Source: Tubulanus polymorphus
Taxonomy: Eukaryota > Nemertea > Palaeonemertea > Tubulaniformes > Tubulanidae
Assembly: GCF_964204645.1 (NCBI RefSeq)
Contig: NC_134029.1
Span: 122,001 to 186,000, forward strand
Reading direction: 5' to 3'
Length of the DNA: 64,000 bases
A program made the position numbers and the translations under genes. The notes beneath the pieces were generated by a model. That model was not told the DNA's origin and ran no database searches. It was given only the letters and a program-made list of their open reading frames with translations. Every line of letters starts with the position of its first letter. The stretch's first letter is position 1. Shown here in pieces: positions 50,166-62,715 of the stretch.

Positions 50166-51812
50166 TCTTCAGTCTCCTCAACATTTCTCCTTTCTATCTG
50201 TGGTTTTAAGGGGCTATAATTTATTGCCGTTTCATATGATTGTAAAAATAATAAATAAATAATAAATAAATAATATATTTATCTCTTAATGAAGATCACA
50301 GTTATTTTTATTGGAAATATATAGTGTGTATACATAACATTATTATAATATTAATAATTATATTTATCTGTTTACTACAAAATGTCACTCAGTGAAAACA
50401 TGCGTACAATGGATTAATGTGGGAAAAATAAAAAAAACCAGTTTTGAAATTACAACAGTTTTTTGTTGTTTTTGTTTAATTCTCGATGAAATTTCGACGT
50501 TTAAAAAGATGGAGAACAGACATGGCTGGTAAGCCACGCCCATTGTGAAGATGGATGACGCATACAAACACCACGAATAATTTAAACTCAACAATATCGT
50601 AACCAATAGCGATGATGATATGTTAATTAGTAACTGATCACATTGTTACGCAATTTTGTTGCACAGATTTTATTAAAAACTTAACAGAAAATCAACTTCA
50701 TTCATTCAAACATTCACAACACAAGACGTCAGTTATATTTCGAATGTCGATCCATTCATCAATAAAAGTCTCTTAGTTCTGATCTATTTACAGAAATACT
50801 GAGTAGATATTGATTAGCGATCGATCAGGATCCAGTTCCACGTATGACTCGAGTTCGTTCATGTGTGGAACTGAGTGCTGTTCATTTACAGTTTTTATCT
50901 ATTGAGACCATTTTCATTCGTAATCTCGTCTTTATCTGACTAGATATTAGCTGTGTTTGTAGCCAATAGGGGCTGAAATATTTCAACAACCACTGGAGTA
51001 AAATAACAGCAATAAAATAGCGATGATGAGTGAATTGAATTTGTTCTAGATTTGAGCATTAATAAACTACGCGATGAATGATGATTATCTGTTTATAAAA
51101 TGATTGGTTAAAATAATTATCTAAAAATGCAAATTGAAGCAATAACTAAAAAAGCATTTTGAATCGGGGGGACTGGCTCCCTGATTTCAGGGAAGGAGGG
51201 CCCCACTTCCTCCCTGGTTACATCAAGCTCTATCGGTTTGAATTATTTACACTGGGATTGGATGAAAACAAACAGCTTGATCGTCCCAGGGATCTGGCTA
51301 AGTCGAACACAATGTAGGTGTAAGTAGCCTGCAGTAGGTGTAAGCCCACTGTAGGAGGGAGGCCCAGAGTGGGAGGGAGCCCACTGTAGGAGGGAGGCCC
51401 AGAGTGGGAGGGAGCCCACTGTAGGAGGGAGGCCCAGAGTGGGAGGGAGCCCACTGTAGGAGAGAGGCCAGAGTGGGAGGAAGCCCACTGTAGGAGGGTG
51501 GCTCAGAGTGGGAGGGAGGCCCAGGAGTCAGCCGGAGTTCATTCTTGTTTTCATTAAGAACAGATACTTTGGTGGAAAATGTTATTATTTGAAGTAAAAG
51601 AACTTTGTTTAATCCCGGCTACAGACAGACCTGGTCCAATTACCCAATCGAGGCTTGGATTTAAGATCAGTCTCAGTTCTATTCAGAGCCGGTCGGTCTG
51701 ACAGTTAAACCGTGTAAGTTTTAAACGCGCGCGTAGCCTGTAAGTAAGAGCTAACAGTAGTTTATACTGAGCAGTAAATATAAAAACATCTTATACTAAA
51801 ATCATCGTATTA
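50166..51812. other. Space between convergent COG1 and PCSK genes
   Basis: Holds the two 3' UTRs. COG1 polyA candidates are at 50250-50270. A 36-38 bp minisatellite (cccactgtaggagggaggcc plus cagagtgggaggga) lies at 51340-51525. No gene is seen; short - strand ORFs at 51230-51488 derive from the array. Confidence 0.5.
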
Positions 51813-54800
51813 TCAATCAATAATAACATCCTCATCACCAGGATACAGCTCCATTTCCTCTTCATTATCCCCCTCCTCATCATCGTTATAGTCATCTTTA
51901 GTTAATAATATTTTATCTGTGTGATGGTTGTATTTGGTTGGTAAAGCCTGATATCGGACTTCGGGTTTGAAACATAATAAACCATTTGAATACAACTGTA
52001 ACGCGCCGAATACAACGAAATATAAACACACTATAACGATACAACTCATTACCGCGACAACGCCAAAATAATGACTCGATAAGAGAACGTCGCTCCCGGT
52101 GATCGGAGACTGGCGATTCTCAATCCCGACCTCGAGCGGGGACAATTCTTTAATATTACGATCTTCTAAACAAATACCTGAAAATGACATCAGGTTTATA
52201 GATTAGTGATCCTCAACCACGTTTTACTGTTAACTGATTATAGCGTAAACCACCTACCTGAATCCGGATGACAATTACAGCAGTTATCTCTAACGGTATC
52301 CGAGCAACAGAGGACGCATTCACGACTCTGTTCGTTATAAACACGCGTAGGGTAACAGGAAGTACAATTACTAGATCCACGACCTTGACACGTACGACAT
52401 AGCGGGTCACATGACTTACATTCCTGTAATAATAGTGAGAATGTCGCGAGGATTTCTCCAATAAATTACCGTCTAACTTTAAAAACAATGTTTATACCTT
52501 CGATGAAATGCTGTAGTATTTATCTAATGGACAGGAAGGAACTCGTTGACATATTCCATTTATCAGCATGTAACCATGGTTACAACTTCTACAACTACGA
52601 GGACCTTCATCTGAATAGAGAGAGAGAGAGGAACACATTGAATAACAGCAGCGGCAGCAGACGGACAGATGGAGGGGCAGACGGGCAGATAGACAGCTTC
52701 AGAGAGATGAATCTTACCTGAACATGACCTACAGGTCCGGTGACATTTAAGGCACTGAGTTTTCAAAGATTTGTAATATCCGGCTGGACAATTATTTAAA
52801 CATCTACCGGATAATAAAACCTTCCCAGTCGCGCACACGGTACACTCATTAGAACTCAGTCCAGTACACTCTATACATAACTTACTACATCGTTTACAAA
52901 CACTAGATACATCTGGGTAAAACCTAGAAAACAGTTATAACAGAAACTATTTAAAGTATCTTCAAAATAGAGATTTTGTTATTATAATCATCGAGTTCTA
53001 TAACTGTGAAGTCCGGTAACAGATCCACTTTTATACATACCCCGAATTACATTTTGTTTGACATTCTCCATTTGATAAAACGAGACCATGTTCACATTTC
53101 GTGCATTCGTTTATTCGACCACCGGAACACCTGCGACAATTCATGTGACACTCGCGACACTCTGACACCTGCGATGCGTCCTGGCCGCGGTCCGTATGGA
53201 TATAATAACCTCTACCACAATGACTGACACATTCACCCTGATCTAAATACCTGCAAACAGATTAACCCTTTAGTCATTAATCCATTAATCTCCTTAAATC
53301 CATCTGACACAAAATCAACAAACATAGGTTTTAGGGCCATTTATATAAAGCATGTTTGCATCAATAGAAGAGTGAGAAGGGGGACTTGACATTTCTCCCT
53401 TCAAACTACTTCATGTATGACCCCTAAATCTAGGTGAAAGACTGGAGAAATTGGGTGAGATTTTGATATTTCTTACATGTTTTGTTTGCAGGATAAACAA
53501 TCAAATCTCGTTTCACTGCTGCATGTTTTACATTTGTTGTGACATCGATGACAAATTCCTGATTCATCTTTATATTCATCTAAAATACAATGACAATACA
53601 ATTCATTACTAATAACATCAAAGAGGATCAGTTTGATACGACCACAGTGAAAGGAGAGTAGTTTGAGGTGACCACAGTGAAAGGAGAGTAGTTTGATAAG
53701 ACCACAGTGAAAGGAGAGTAGTTTGATATGACCACAGTGAAAGGAGAGTAGTTTGATACGACCACAGTGAAAGGAGAGTAGTTTGAGGTGACCACAGTGA
53801 AAGGAGAGTAGTTTGAGGTGACCACAGTGAAAGGAGAGTAGTTTGATAAGACCACAGTGAAAGGAGAGTAGTTTGATATGACCACAGTGAAAGGAGAGTA
53901 GTTTGATACGACCACAGTGAAAGGAGAGTAGTTTGAGGTGACCACAGTGAAAGGAGAGTAGTTTGAGGTGACCACAGTGAAAGGAGAGTAGTTTGATAAG
54001 ACCACAGTGAAAGGAGAGTAGTTTGATATGACCACAGTGAAAGGAGAGTAGTTTGATACGACCACAGTGAAAGGAGAGTAGTTTGAGGTGACCACAGTGA
54101 AAGGAGAGTAGTTTGAGGTGACCACAGTGAAAGGAGAGTAGTTTGATACGACCACAGTGAAAGGAGAGTAGTTTGAGGTGACCACAGTGAAAGGAGAGTA
54201 GTTTGAGGTGACCACAGTGAAAGGAGAGTAGTTTGAGGTGACCACAGTGAAAGGAGAGTAGTTTGAGGTGACCACAGTGAAAGGAGAGTAGTTTGATAAG
54301 ACCACAGTGAAAGGAGAGTAGTTTGATATGACCACAGTGAAAGGAGAGTAGTTTGATACGACCACAGTGAAAGGAGAGTAGTTTGAGGTGACCACAGTGA
54401 AAGGAGAGTAGTTTGAGGTGACCACAGTGAAAGGAGAGTAGTTTGATACGACCACAGTGAAAGGAGAGTAGTTTGAGGTGACCACAGTGAAAGGAGAGTA
54501 GTTTGAGGTGACCACAGTGAAAGGAGTGTAGTTTGATGTGACCACAGTGAAAGGAGAGTAGTTTGAGGTGACCACAGTGAAAGCAGTGTAGTTTGAGGTG
54601 ACCACAGTGAAAGGAGAGTAGTTTGAGGTGACCACAGTGAAAGGAGAGTAGTTTGAGGTGACCACAGTGAAAGGAGAGTAGTTTGAGGTGACCACAGTGA
54701 AAGGAGAGTAGTTTGAGGTGACCACAGTGAAAGGAGAGTAGTTTGAGGTGACCACAGTGAAAGGAGAGTAGTTTGAGGTGACCACAGTGAAAGGAGAGTA

Positions 54801-57800
54801 GTTTGAGGTGACCACAGTGAAAGGAGAGTAGTTTGAGGTGACCACAGTGAAAGGAGAGTAGTTTGAGGTGACCACAGTGAAAGGAGAGTAGTTTGAGGTG
54901 ACCACAGTGAAAGGAGAGTAGTTTGAGGTGACCACAGTGAAAGGAGAGTAGTTTGATACGACCACAGTGAAAGGAGAGTAGTTTGAGGTGACCACAGTGA
55001 AAGGAGAGTAGTTTGATACGACCAAAGTGAAAGGAGAGTAGTTTGATGTGACCACAGTGAAAGGAGAGTAGTTTGAGGTGACCACAGTGAAAGCAGTGTA
55101 GTTTGAGGTGACCACAGTGAAAGGAGAGTAGTTTGAGGTGACCACAGTGAAAGGAGAGTAGTTTGAGGTGACCACAGTGAAAGGAGAGTAGTTTGAGGTG
55201 ACCACAGTGAAAGGAGAGTAGTTTGAGGTGACCACAGTGAAAGGAGAGTAGTTTGAGGTGACCACAGTGAAAGGAGAGTAGTTTGAGGTGACCACAGTGA
55301 AAGGAGAGTAGTTTGAGGTGACCACAGTGAAAGGAGAGTAGTTTGAGGTGACCACAGTGAAAGGAGAGTAGTTTGAGGTGACCACAGTGAAAGGAGAGTA
55401 GTTTGATACGACCACAGTGAAAGGAGAGTAGTTTGAGGTGACCACAGTGAAAGGAGAGTAGTTTGATACGACCAAAGTGAAAGGAGAGTAGTTTGATACG
55501 ACCAAAGTGAAAGGAGAGTAGTTTGAGGTGACCACAGTGAAAGGAGAGTAGTTTGAGGTGACCACAGTGAAAGGAGAGTAGTTTGATACGACCACAGTGA
55601 AAGGAGAGTAGTTTGAGGTGACCACAGTGAAAGGAGAGTAGTTTGAGGTGACCACAGTGAAAGGAGAGTAGTTTGAGGTGACCACAGTGAAAGGAGAGTA
55701 GTTTGAGGTGACCACAGTGAAAGGAGAGTAGTTTGATATGACCACAGTGAAAGGAGAGTAGTTTGAGGTGACCACAGTGAAAGGAGAGTAGTTTGAGGTG
55801 ACCACAGTGAAAGGAGAGTAGTTTGATGATGTGACCACAGTGAAAGGAGAGTTTACCTGGTTTACACGCTACCGATCGAATACAAACTGCATTGTTTAAC
55901 TGTAAATTAGGTTTACACGATAAACACTGATTATATTCGGGTCCAGAACACGTTTTACAGCGACCATCACAACTAAATACAAAAATACAAATACAAATCA
56001 ATATTACAAACCCCCTTCTCAACGCTGTCCTCAATACTGTAAGGTTTTGTTGATTACAAACCTGAGACATTCAGCTGCTAGTTTATTGCCGTAGAAACCA
56101 GGCGGACAGACAGACACGCAGGTACCGTTAATAAAAAATGCACCTGTCAGACAAGAGATGCAGTTACGATCAGTCGATCCGGTACATTCTTTACATTTAC
56201 TGCTGCACGTGTAACAACTAGATCAATAAACAACAATATAAACAATCACAGTTAGATTGATTACAGCGCCACCTGTGAGGAGAATATAGAACTACACAGC
56301 GCCACCTGTGTGTAGAATATAGAACAACACAGCGCCACCTGTGAGTAGAATATAGAACTACACAGTGCCACCTGTGAATAGAATATAGAACTACACAGCG
56401 CCACCTGTGAGTAGAATATAGAACCACACAGCGCCACCTGTGAGTAGAATATAGAACTACACAGCGCCACCTGTGTGTAGAATATAGAACTATGTACGTA
56501 CCCTCCATTAGCTCCACGGAACTGATTCATTCTACACCGCGTAACACATCTATTCTGATCGAGTGAAGCGCCACCTGGACAACTAGTACATTTATCAGCA
56601 CGATGTCGACACGTCTGGCATGTCGGGTCACACTGTTTACACGTCATAGCAGAGACATCTATCAACAATACATTATACTAAATTATCATCTGAGATTCTC
56701 ATATCTATCTGAGATTCTCTCATATTTATCTGAGATTCTCATATCTACGCGAGATTGACACATCTATCTGAGATTCTCCCATATTTATCTGAGATTCTCA
56801 TATCTACGTGAGATTGACACATCTATCTGAGATTCTCAAATCTATCTGAGATTCTCGAATCTATCTGAGATTCTCATGTTTTCAGTTAATTTCGAGGTTT
56901 AACACGTAATGTTGTTACCTGCGTAATATTCATCAGGACAGGTGGCAGCACATGTACCGAGTTGATCGATGAAATAGAATCCGTCTGCGCACGATGAACA
57001 CTGAGTGCGATCTGGTCCGATACACGTCCAACACGACTGATCACACTGGATACATGACCTCTGTTCCGGGTTACTATAGTAACCAGTATCCGGACACTGT
57101 GACACGCATCGACTATATAAACAATCAAATATCAATCAATAATCTAATCACTAAACTGCGGCAGCGGATTACGGATTGCGGATCAGTTTTTTACCCGTTT
57201 GTTCGAATTCTAAAATGTCTACAATCAACGCACTCATCAGCTGAGGGACCATGGCAACCACTTAAACATTCTACATTACATTTCTACAACAATCAAAACA
57301 GTTTTAAACAATAAACCATCGGTCGTTAATCCTGTCGGTCAGTCAGTACGCCAGCCAGCGCACCGGTCACTCAGTCCGCCAGTCAGCCGACCGGTCAGTC
57401 AGTACGCCAGTCAGCCCACTGGTCAGTCAGTACGCCAGCCAGCCGACCGGTCAGTCAGTACGCCAGCCAGCGCACCAAACACTCAGTCCGCCAGCCAGCG
57501 CACCGGACACTCAGTGCGCCAGCCAGCCGACCGGTCAGTCAGTCCGCCAGCCAGCCGACCGGTCAGTCAGTCCGCCAGCCAGCCCACCAGACAGTCAGTA
57601 CGCCAGCCAGCGCACCGGTCACTCAGTCCGCCAGTCAGCCGACCGGTCAGTCAGTACGCCAGCCAACCCACCAGACAGTAAGTCCGCCAGCCAGCCGACC
57701 GGTCAGTCAGTGCGCCAGCCAGCCCACTGGTCAGTCAGTACGCCAGCCAGCCCACCGGTCAGTCAGTCCGCCAGCCAGCCCACCAGACAGTCAGTACGCC

Positions 57801-60800
57801 AGCCAGCGCACCGGTCACTCAGTCCGCCAGCCAGCCGACCGGTCAGTCAGTGCGCCAGCCAGCCGACCGGTCAGTCAGTGCGCCAGCCAGCCCACCGGTC
57901 AGTCAGTCCGCCAGCCAGCCGACCGGTCAGTCAGTCTGTCTGATACTTACCAGTTGATCGTTTCCATAGTAATCAGGATCAGTAGTTTGATCGAAGTAAT
58001 CAGAATCGTATTGTGTTGTTGGATTCATCTCCGTTCGTTCAGTAACTCGACTATTTTTAGAGCGGCCATTTTTATGATGCATGCTGGTATGTTTAGTAAC
58101 TGGATTATGCTCTGTTCCGTACATGATGATCTGCCATTCTAACAATTCACCTAGAAATACAATCAAAACTTCTCTGAATTAAAATCTGAAAACAGCTGCG
58201 CCACCTATAATCAGTGATACGTACCGTTATTACTCATACTGCCAGTATTCTGTATAGTAAGCGTCCACTTGCCGCTCGGGTTTTCCCCCCAATATTGCAC
58301 GGACATCAGCGGCCATCTATCGAATTCTCCAGCCTGCGTGTCGTGTTTCCGTGGTACCAATAGCGTCGATTCAGTTCCGTTCGGTGACAACAATAGAATC
58401 TTTAACGCTCCCCGGCGACTGTATCTTAGCGACAGCTTCAACTGAACGTGTTCTAAAAAGCGCACCGTACTATCGGCTCGATCGTGACAACCATTCGTTT
58501 CTATAGATACAGCTATTCCTCCACCCTCTATTAGTCTATTAATTACAGAAAATTACTCTCAATACTTTTAAATCTAATGGTTTTAATTGTTGTGAAAACG
58601 ATAGTAACTATAGTAACGGACAAACCTGTGAGTATTATCGGTGACGGATGAACAGACGTGTTGAGGAGGGACAGTCGACCAAACCTCAGCGAGGTCTACC
58701 ATAGCGCTAGCATCCATTAAACCATAACCATACTTTAAACTCACTAAACGACAATTCACAATCAGTTTGAATTCACAGTGAATGAAATTCAGTAGTTTTA
58801 ATAGTTTATAATAAATGTACCTTTTCTACCGACTCCATTTATAATCCATTCGCCATCGATCATAGGAGCAGGATTAGCAGTTAGTACGACTATATGCTGT
58901 AAATCTCTCCATGTTAAAGAAGGACTGAAATGATAACATGGAATAAACACCGCGATGAATCTCACAATGAATCTCACAATGAATCTCACACTGAATCTCA
59001 CAATGAATCTCACAATGAATCTCACAATGAATCTCACAATGAATCTCACAATGAATCTCACAATGAATCTCACAATGATTCAGCTGATTCTCTATGTTAC
59101 AGTTTATACAAACTTACTTTGCCTCTAAAGCTAAAGCACAAATTCCCGCAGCAAGAGGAGCTGAAGCCGAGGTTCCTGTATGACTCTCTGTACACTGATT
59201 ACGTAAATCTGTCGTCACCTAAATATACATGATTACAGGAGTAACAGGGGACCTGATTATAGGAGTAACAGGGGACCTGATTACAGGAGTAACAGGGGAC
59301 CTGATTATAGGAGTAACAGGGGACCTGATTACAGGAGTAACAGGGGACCTGATTACAGGAGTAACAGGGGACCTGATTACAGGAGTAACAGGGGACCTGA
59401 TTACAGGAGTAACAGGGGACCTGATTATAGGAGTAACAGGGGACCTGATTACAGGAGTAACAGGGGACCTGATTACAGGAGTAACAGGGGACCTGATTAT
59501 AGGAGTAACAGGGGACCTGATTACAGGAGTAACAGGGGACCTGATTATAGGAGTAACAGGGGACCTGATTACAGGAGTAACAGGGGACCTGATTACAGGA
59601 GTAACAGGGGACCTGATTACAGGAGTAACAGGGGACCTGATTACAGGAGTAACAGGGGACCTGATTACAGGAGTAACAGGGGACCTGATTATAGGAGTAA
59701 CAGGGGACCTGATTACAGGAGTAACAGGGGACCTGATTATAGGAGTAACAGGGGACCTGATTACAGGAGTAACAGGGGACCTGATTACAGGAGTAACAGG
59801 GGACCTGATTACAGGAGTAACAGGGGACCTGATTATAGGAGTAACAGGGGACCTGATTACAGGAGTAACAGGGGACCTGATTACAGGAGTAACAGGGCAC
59901 CTGATTACAGGAGTAACAGGGCACCTGATTACAGGAGTAACAGGGGACCTGATTATAGGAGTAACAGGGGACCTGATTACAGGAGTAACAGGGGACCTGA
60001 TTATAGGAGTAACAGGGGACCTGATTACAGGAGTAACAGGGGACCTGATTACAGGAGTAACAGGGGACCTGATTACAGGAGTAACAGGGGACCTGATTAC
60101 AGGAGTAACAGGGGACCTGATTACAGGAGTAACAGGGGACCTGATTACAGGGTATCTACCTGAGGTACAGCACAGGCACACAGTAACAGGGTATCTACCT
60201 CAGGTATGGCACAGGCACACAGTAACAGGGGACCTGATTATAGGGTATCTACCTCAGGTATGGCACAGGCACACAGTAACAGGGGACCTGGGGCGCAGAT
60301 GCTCAAAATTTGGTCACAGTTAAGAAGTGACATAGTGACTACTGAGATTGTTGGTCCAGCTAGTAGGTAACTTTAACCAACCCAACTGATGAGCCAATGG
60401 CTCTACTAGCAGGTATTGTGATAACTGGCTCTTCTAGCAGGTATTGTGATAAAATCATCTAAATGAACCTTTACTGTTCTAATGTGAAGTTTAGACTGTG
60501 ATATAGAGATCATCTTATTCCCTTATTTTACAAACTGAATAAATCACGAATTGAAACATGAAATCTTACAATTTGTCGTTCCTTGATGGGTAGATTTTCT
60601 CCACTACTGTAAGTTGTCGCTAGTGTTGATGAACACTCTTCGAGATACCAGGGTTTTTTATTATTTTCCGATACGCTACTGATCGATAGGGTATACACAC
60701 TATTAGTGTATCCATCACAGTTACATGAATCATCGTTATTACCACCATTACCTGACGCCCAAACAAATATAGATCCTTTACCGTTACGACCCTACAACAA

Positions 60801-62715
60801 CAACAAGATAACAACAACACGCTGTTTGTATCACATCATATCAATAGATGTATCTCTCTGCTGGACTGGATATGTATCTCATAATCTCGTTACAACATTA
60901 GTATTTCTGAAGATGACTCTGAAGGACTCAGAGTGTTTCATCAATGGTTATTGTGTACTGTATTTAAAGCAGGAGGATCAATTTTTCCAACATTTTTACG
61001 GTTGTTCATTTAACTTGTTCAACTATAAGAAGAGGTTAAGACTCCAGTTCCACAGTTGTGAATTAAGAGTTAACTCAATCAGGGGTGGATCCTAGCACTA
61101 TTCCACTGTATTCCAGAATATAGCCAGAAAAATATGAATAACAACATATTTTCTACAAGTACCTAATCTACCAGGTCCAGAATGCCTTTAAATACAAGGG
61201 AAAAGAGTGAATTTTTTCTTGGGGAGGAACCCAAACCCCCCTTTAATGAGCTCCGCCGCCGGCATATCATCGTGCAATAATTTGTAGGAATATAGTTATA
61301 TTGAATACAGAATTGTGTAATTGGATCGCGAACATTCGCAATCTTCAGTAAACATATCATACCTTCTTAGCTCCTTCCTGAAAAGCTTTTTTAGCGAGTG
61401 CAGCTGGACCATCTACAACTTTCCCATTATCATCCGGTCCCCAACTAGCTGAATATATATCTATATGTTGTCTGTTTAAACTGAGAGATGAAGCTTCTAC
61501 GACGTCACTGACATCACCATCTAACATACGAACTCCTGGAAATATTATTCATCATCGGTTTTATTATTATTGTTCTGTTCATGACGTTTACTATCAAAAC
61601 TTAAACTCATTTATCAGAGTCAAAACTAACCAAATTTATCCGTCAAAACTGCATAATACACCAGATTTAATCTGATCATAGATATATATTGTCAAATCTA
61701 AATATTCATCATGTAGTTTTGACTGTACACCCACACCCTATAGTCTGACATTTGACTTCATCCCCCCTGATGAAGTTCTCTAACTTCTAGTATTAGACAC
61801 TAGTCAGGTGTAGACACTAAGAGTGTGTAAATAAAACCTGTTTAATCAAATACTTCGATCCAAATGACTTCATCAAATACAGAATGCGTAACCGTGATAT
61901 TTCATCGAGAGATTTTTGCGTGGTTTTTATTTTTAAGGATGTGAACATCTTAGAACGGTAAGTAGAGTCTGAGGGCAGTAAGAGAGGGGAGGGGAGAGGG
62001 GGAGAGGGGGAGAGGAGAGGGGAGAGAGAGGGGGAGAGGGGGAGGGGAGAGGGGGAGAGGAGAGGGGGAGGGGAGAGGGGGAGAGGAAAGCAGGTTTGAT
62101 ATAATATTTATGGAATATGGATTATGGAATAAACCCAGGTACAGACTGAGAGTAAATAATAAATATCTAATGGAGATTGATTGAGATTATAGGAGTAATG
62201 GTACAAGGAATGATAGTAACTACGACTCCCGGAGTAACGCTATGGGTGACACTAACTACTGACGGGTAGTTACTACTCCCGGAGTAATACTATGGGTGAC
62301 ACTAACTACTGACAGGTCATCTTCAAATGTCAGAGATATTTCATTGTACAATACGTGATGCTTAATTCAGATTTATAGCAGCAGAAAGAGACAGTCAGCC
62401 CTCCCCCTCCTCTCCCCTCCCCCTCCCCCCTCCCTCCAGCCGTTATCACAATACCCCTGGGTCAGAGATATTTCACTGTCATACATCATATTTCAGATGT
62501 TGTGTCCTTGTAAAACAAACTGCCCCCAGCATACAATATATACATAAATAAATAACAGAGAAAGTGAGACAGAGAGAAAAGAGGAGACATTTTGACGGTT
62601 CAGTGCCCCCCCCTCAAACCGCGTACCTCCTATTCTAGCGTTATACGCTACACCTACACCACATTTATTGTTATTAGCGATAGCGGAAACTTCTCCAGCG
62701 CAACGAGTTCCATGT
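51813..62715 (-). CDS. PCSK5: Furin-type proprotein convertase, PCSK5/6 group, membrane form, 5' end outside window
   Basis: Ca-dependent subtilisin-like protease that cuts precursors after basic pairs in the late secretory pathway. 19 phase-consistent exons: 62715-62627, 61535-61363, 60791-60570, 59218-59118, 58924-58821, 58743-58626, 58535-58225, 58150-57951, 57283-57195, 57112-56919, 56658-56502, 56217-56062, 55972-55857, 53579-53477, 53250-53041, 52923-52718, 52610-52498, 52423-52258 and 52177-51813; 1,063 residues. Visible: catalytic His in [18 protein letters not shown], oxyanion Asn in VWASGNGG, catalytic Ser in [36 protein letters not shown] domain to [14 protein letters not shown], about a dozen furin-like Cys repeats, a membrane segment starting YFGVVAVMS, and an acidic cytosolic tail ([10 protein letters not shown]) with YQAL, typical of PC5B-like TGN recycling. 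The Asp-catalytic exon, prodomain and signal peptide lie past 64 kb. PCSK5 versus PCSK6 is not resolved. Confidence 0.95.
53630..55850. repeat. 30-bp minisatellite, about 74 copies, PCSK intron
   Basis: gaccacagtgaaaggagagt agtttgaggt with unit classes gaggtg, gatacg, gataag and gatatg. It lies between PCSK exons 55972-55857 and 53579-53477 and directly touches the donor (gtttac at 55851-55856). 30 bp keeps frames open, creating 865- and 736-codon - strand ORFs. Higher-order structure is described in the findings. Confidence 0.98.
56262..56495. repeat. 33-bp minisatellite, 7 copies, PCSK intron
   Basis: cagcgccacctgtgagtaga atatagaactaca copies that end at about 56490, just below the donor of exon 56658-56502 (donor bases 56500-56501). 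33 is a multiple of three, so ORFs run through. Confidence 0.95.
56690..56880. repeat. 19-20 bp tandem repeat, PCSK intron
   Basis: About ten copies of tctgagattctcatatctat with cgagattgacacatctat variants, ending about 40 nt below the donor of exon 57112-56919. Confidence 0.9.
57325..57945. repeat. 28-bp minisatellite, about 22 copies, PCSK intron
   Basis: ccagccagccgaccggtcag tcagtgcg with caccagac and cactggtc variants. It reaches the gtaagt donor (57945-57950) of exon 58150-57951. Confidence 0.95.
58948..59085. repeat. 12-bp repeat, about 11 copies, PCSK intron
   Basis: aatgaatctcac copies with one cac tga variant, between exons 59218-59118 and 58924-58821. The intron is under 200 bp and the array is most of it. 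Confidence 0.95.
59227..60295. repeat. 24-bp minisatellite, about 39 copies, PCSK intron
   Basis: gattacaggagtaacagggg acct with a tata/taca variant, then a degenerate block (60140-60295) with cacaggcacacagtaacagg. The array begins 9 bp above exon 59218-59118, so the branch-point region of that intron lies in the repeat. All six frames are largely open; ORFs of 320 and 364 codons are artefacts. Confidence 0.97.
61550..62620 (-). other. PCSK intron with purine-rich tract
   Basis: Between exons 62715-62627 and 61535-61363. Contains a ggggagaggggga tract (61975-62095), a duplicated 50-60 bp segment (actcccggagtaa(c/t)(g/a)ctatgggtgacactaac, 62225-62310) and a ctccccctcc stretch at 62400-62440. 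No exon seen. Confidence 0.5.

Noticed and set aside
53473-56070. 865-codon - strand ORF with [10 protein letters not shown] repeats, and the 736-codon ORF in another frame
   Set aside because: It is intron read-through. The true PCSK exons at 55972-55857 and 53579-53477 join in phase over it, and the 30-bp unit simply lacks stops in several frames.
59199-60323. Long ORFs of [16 protein letters not shown] and CNQVPCYS repeats on both strands
   Set aside because: 24-bp array in a PCSK intron, open in nearly every frame; bounded by verified PCSK exons.
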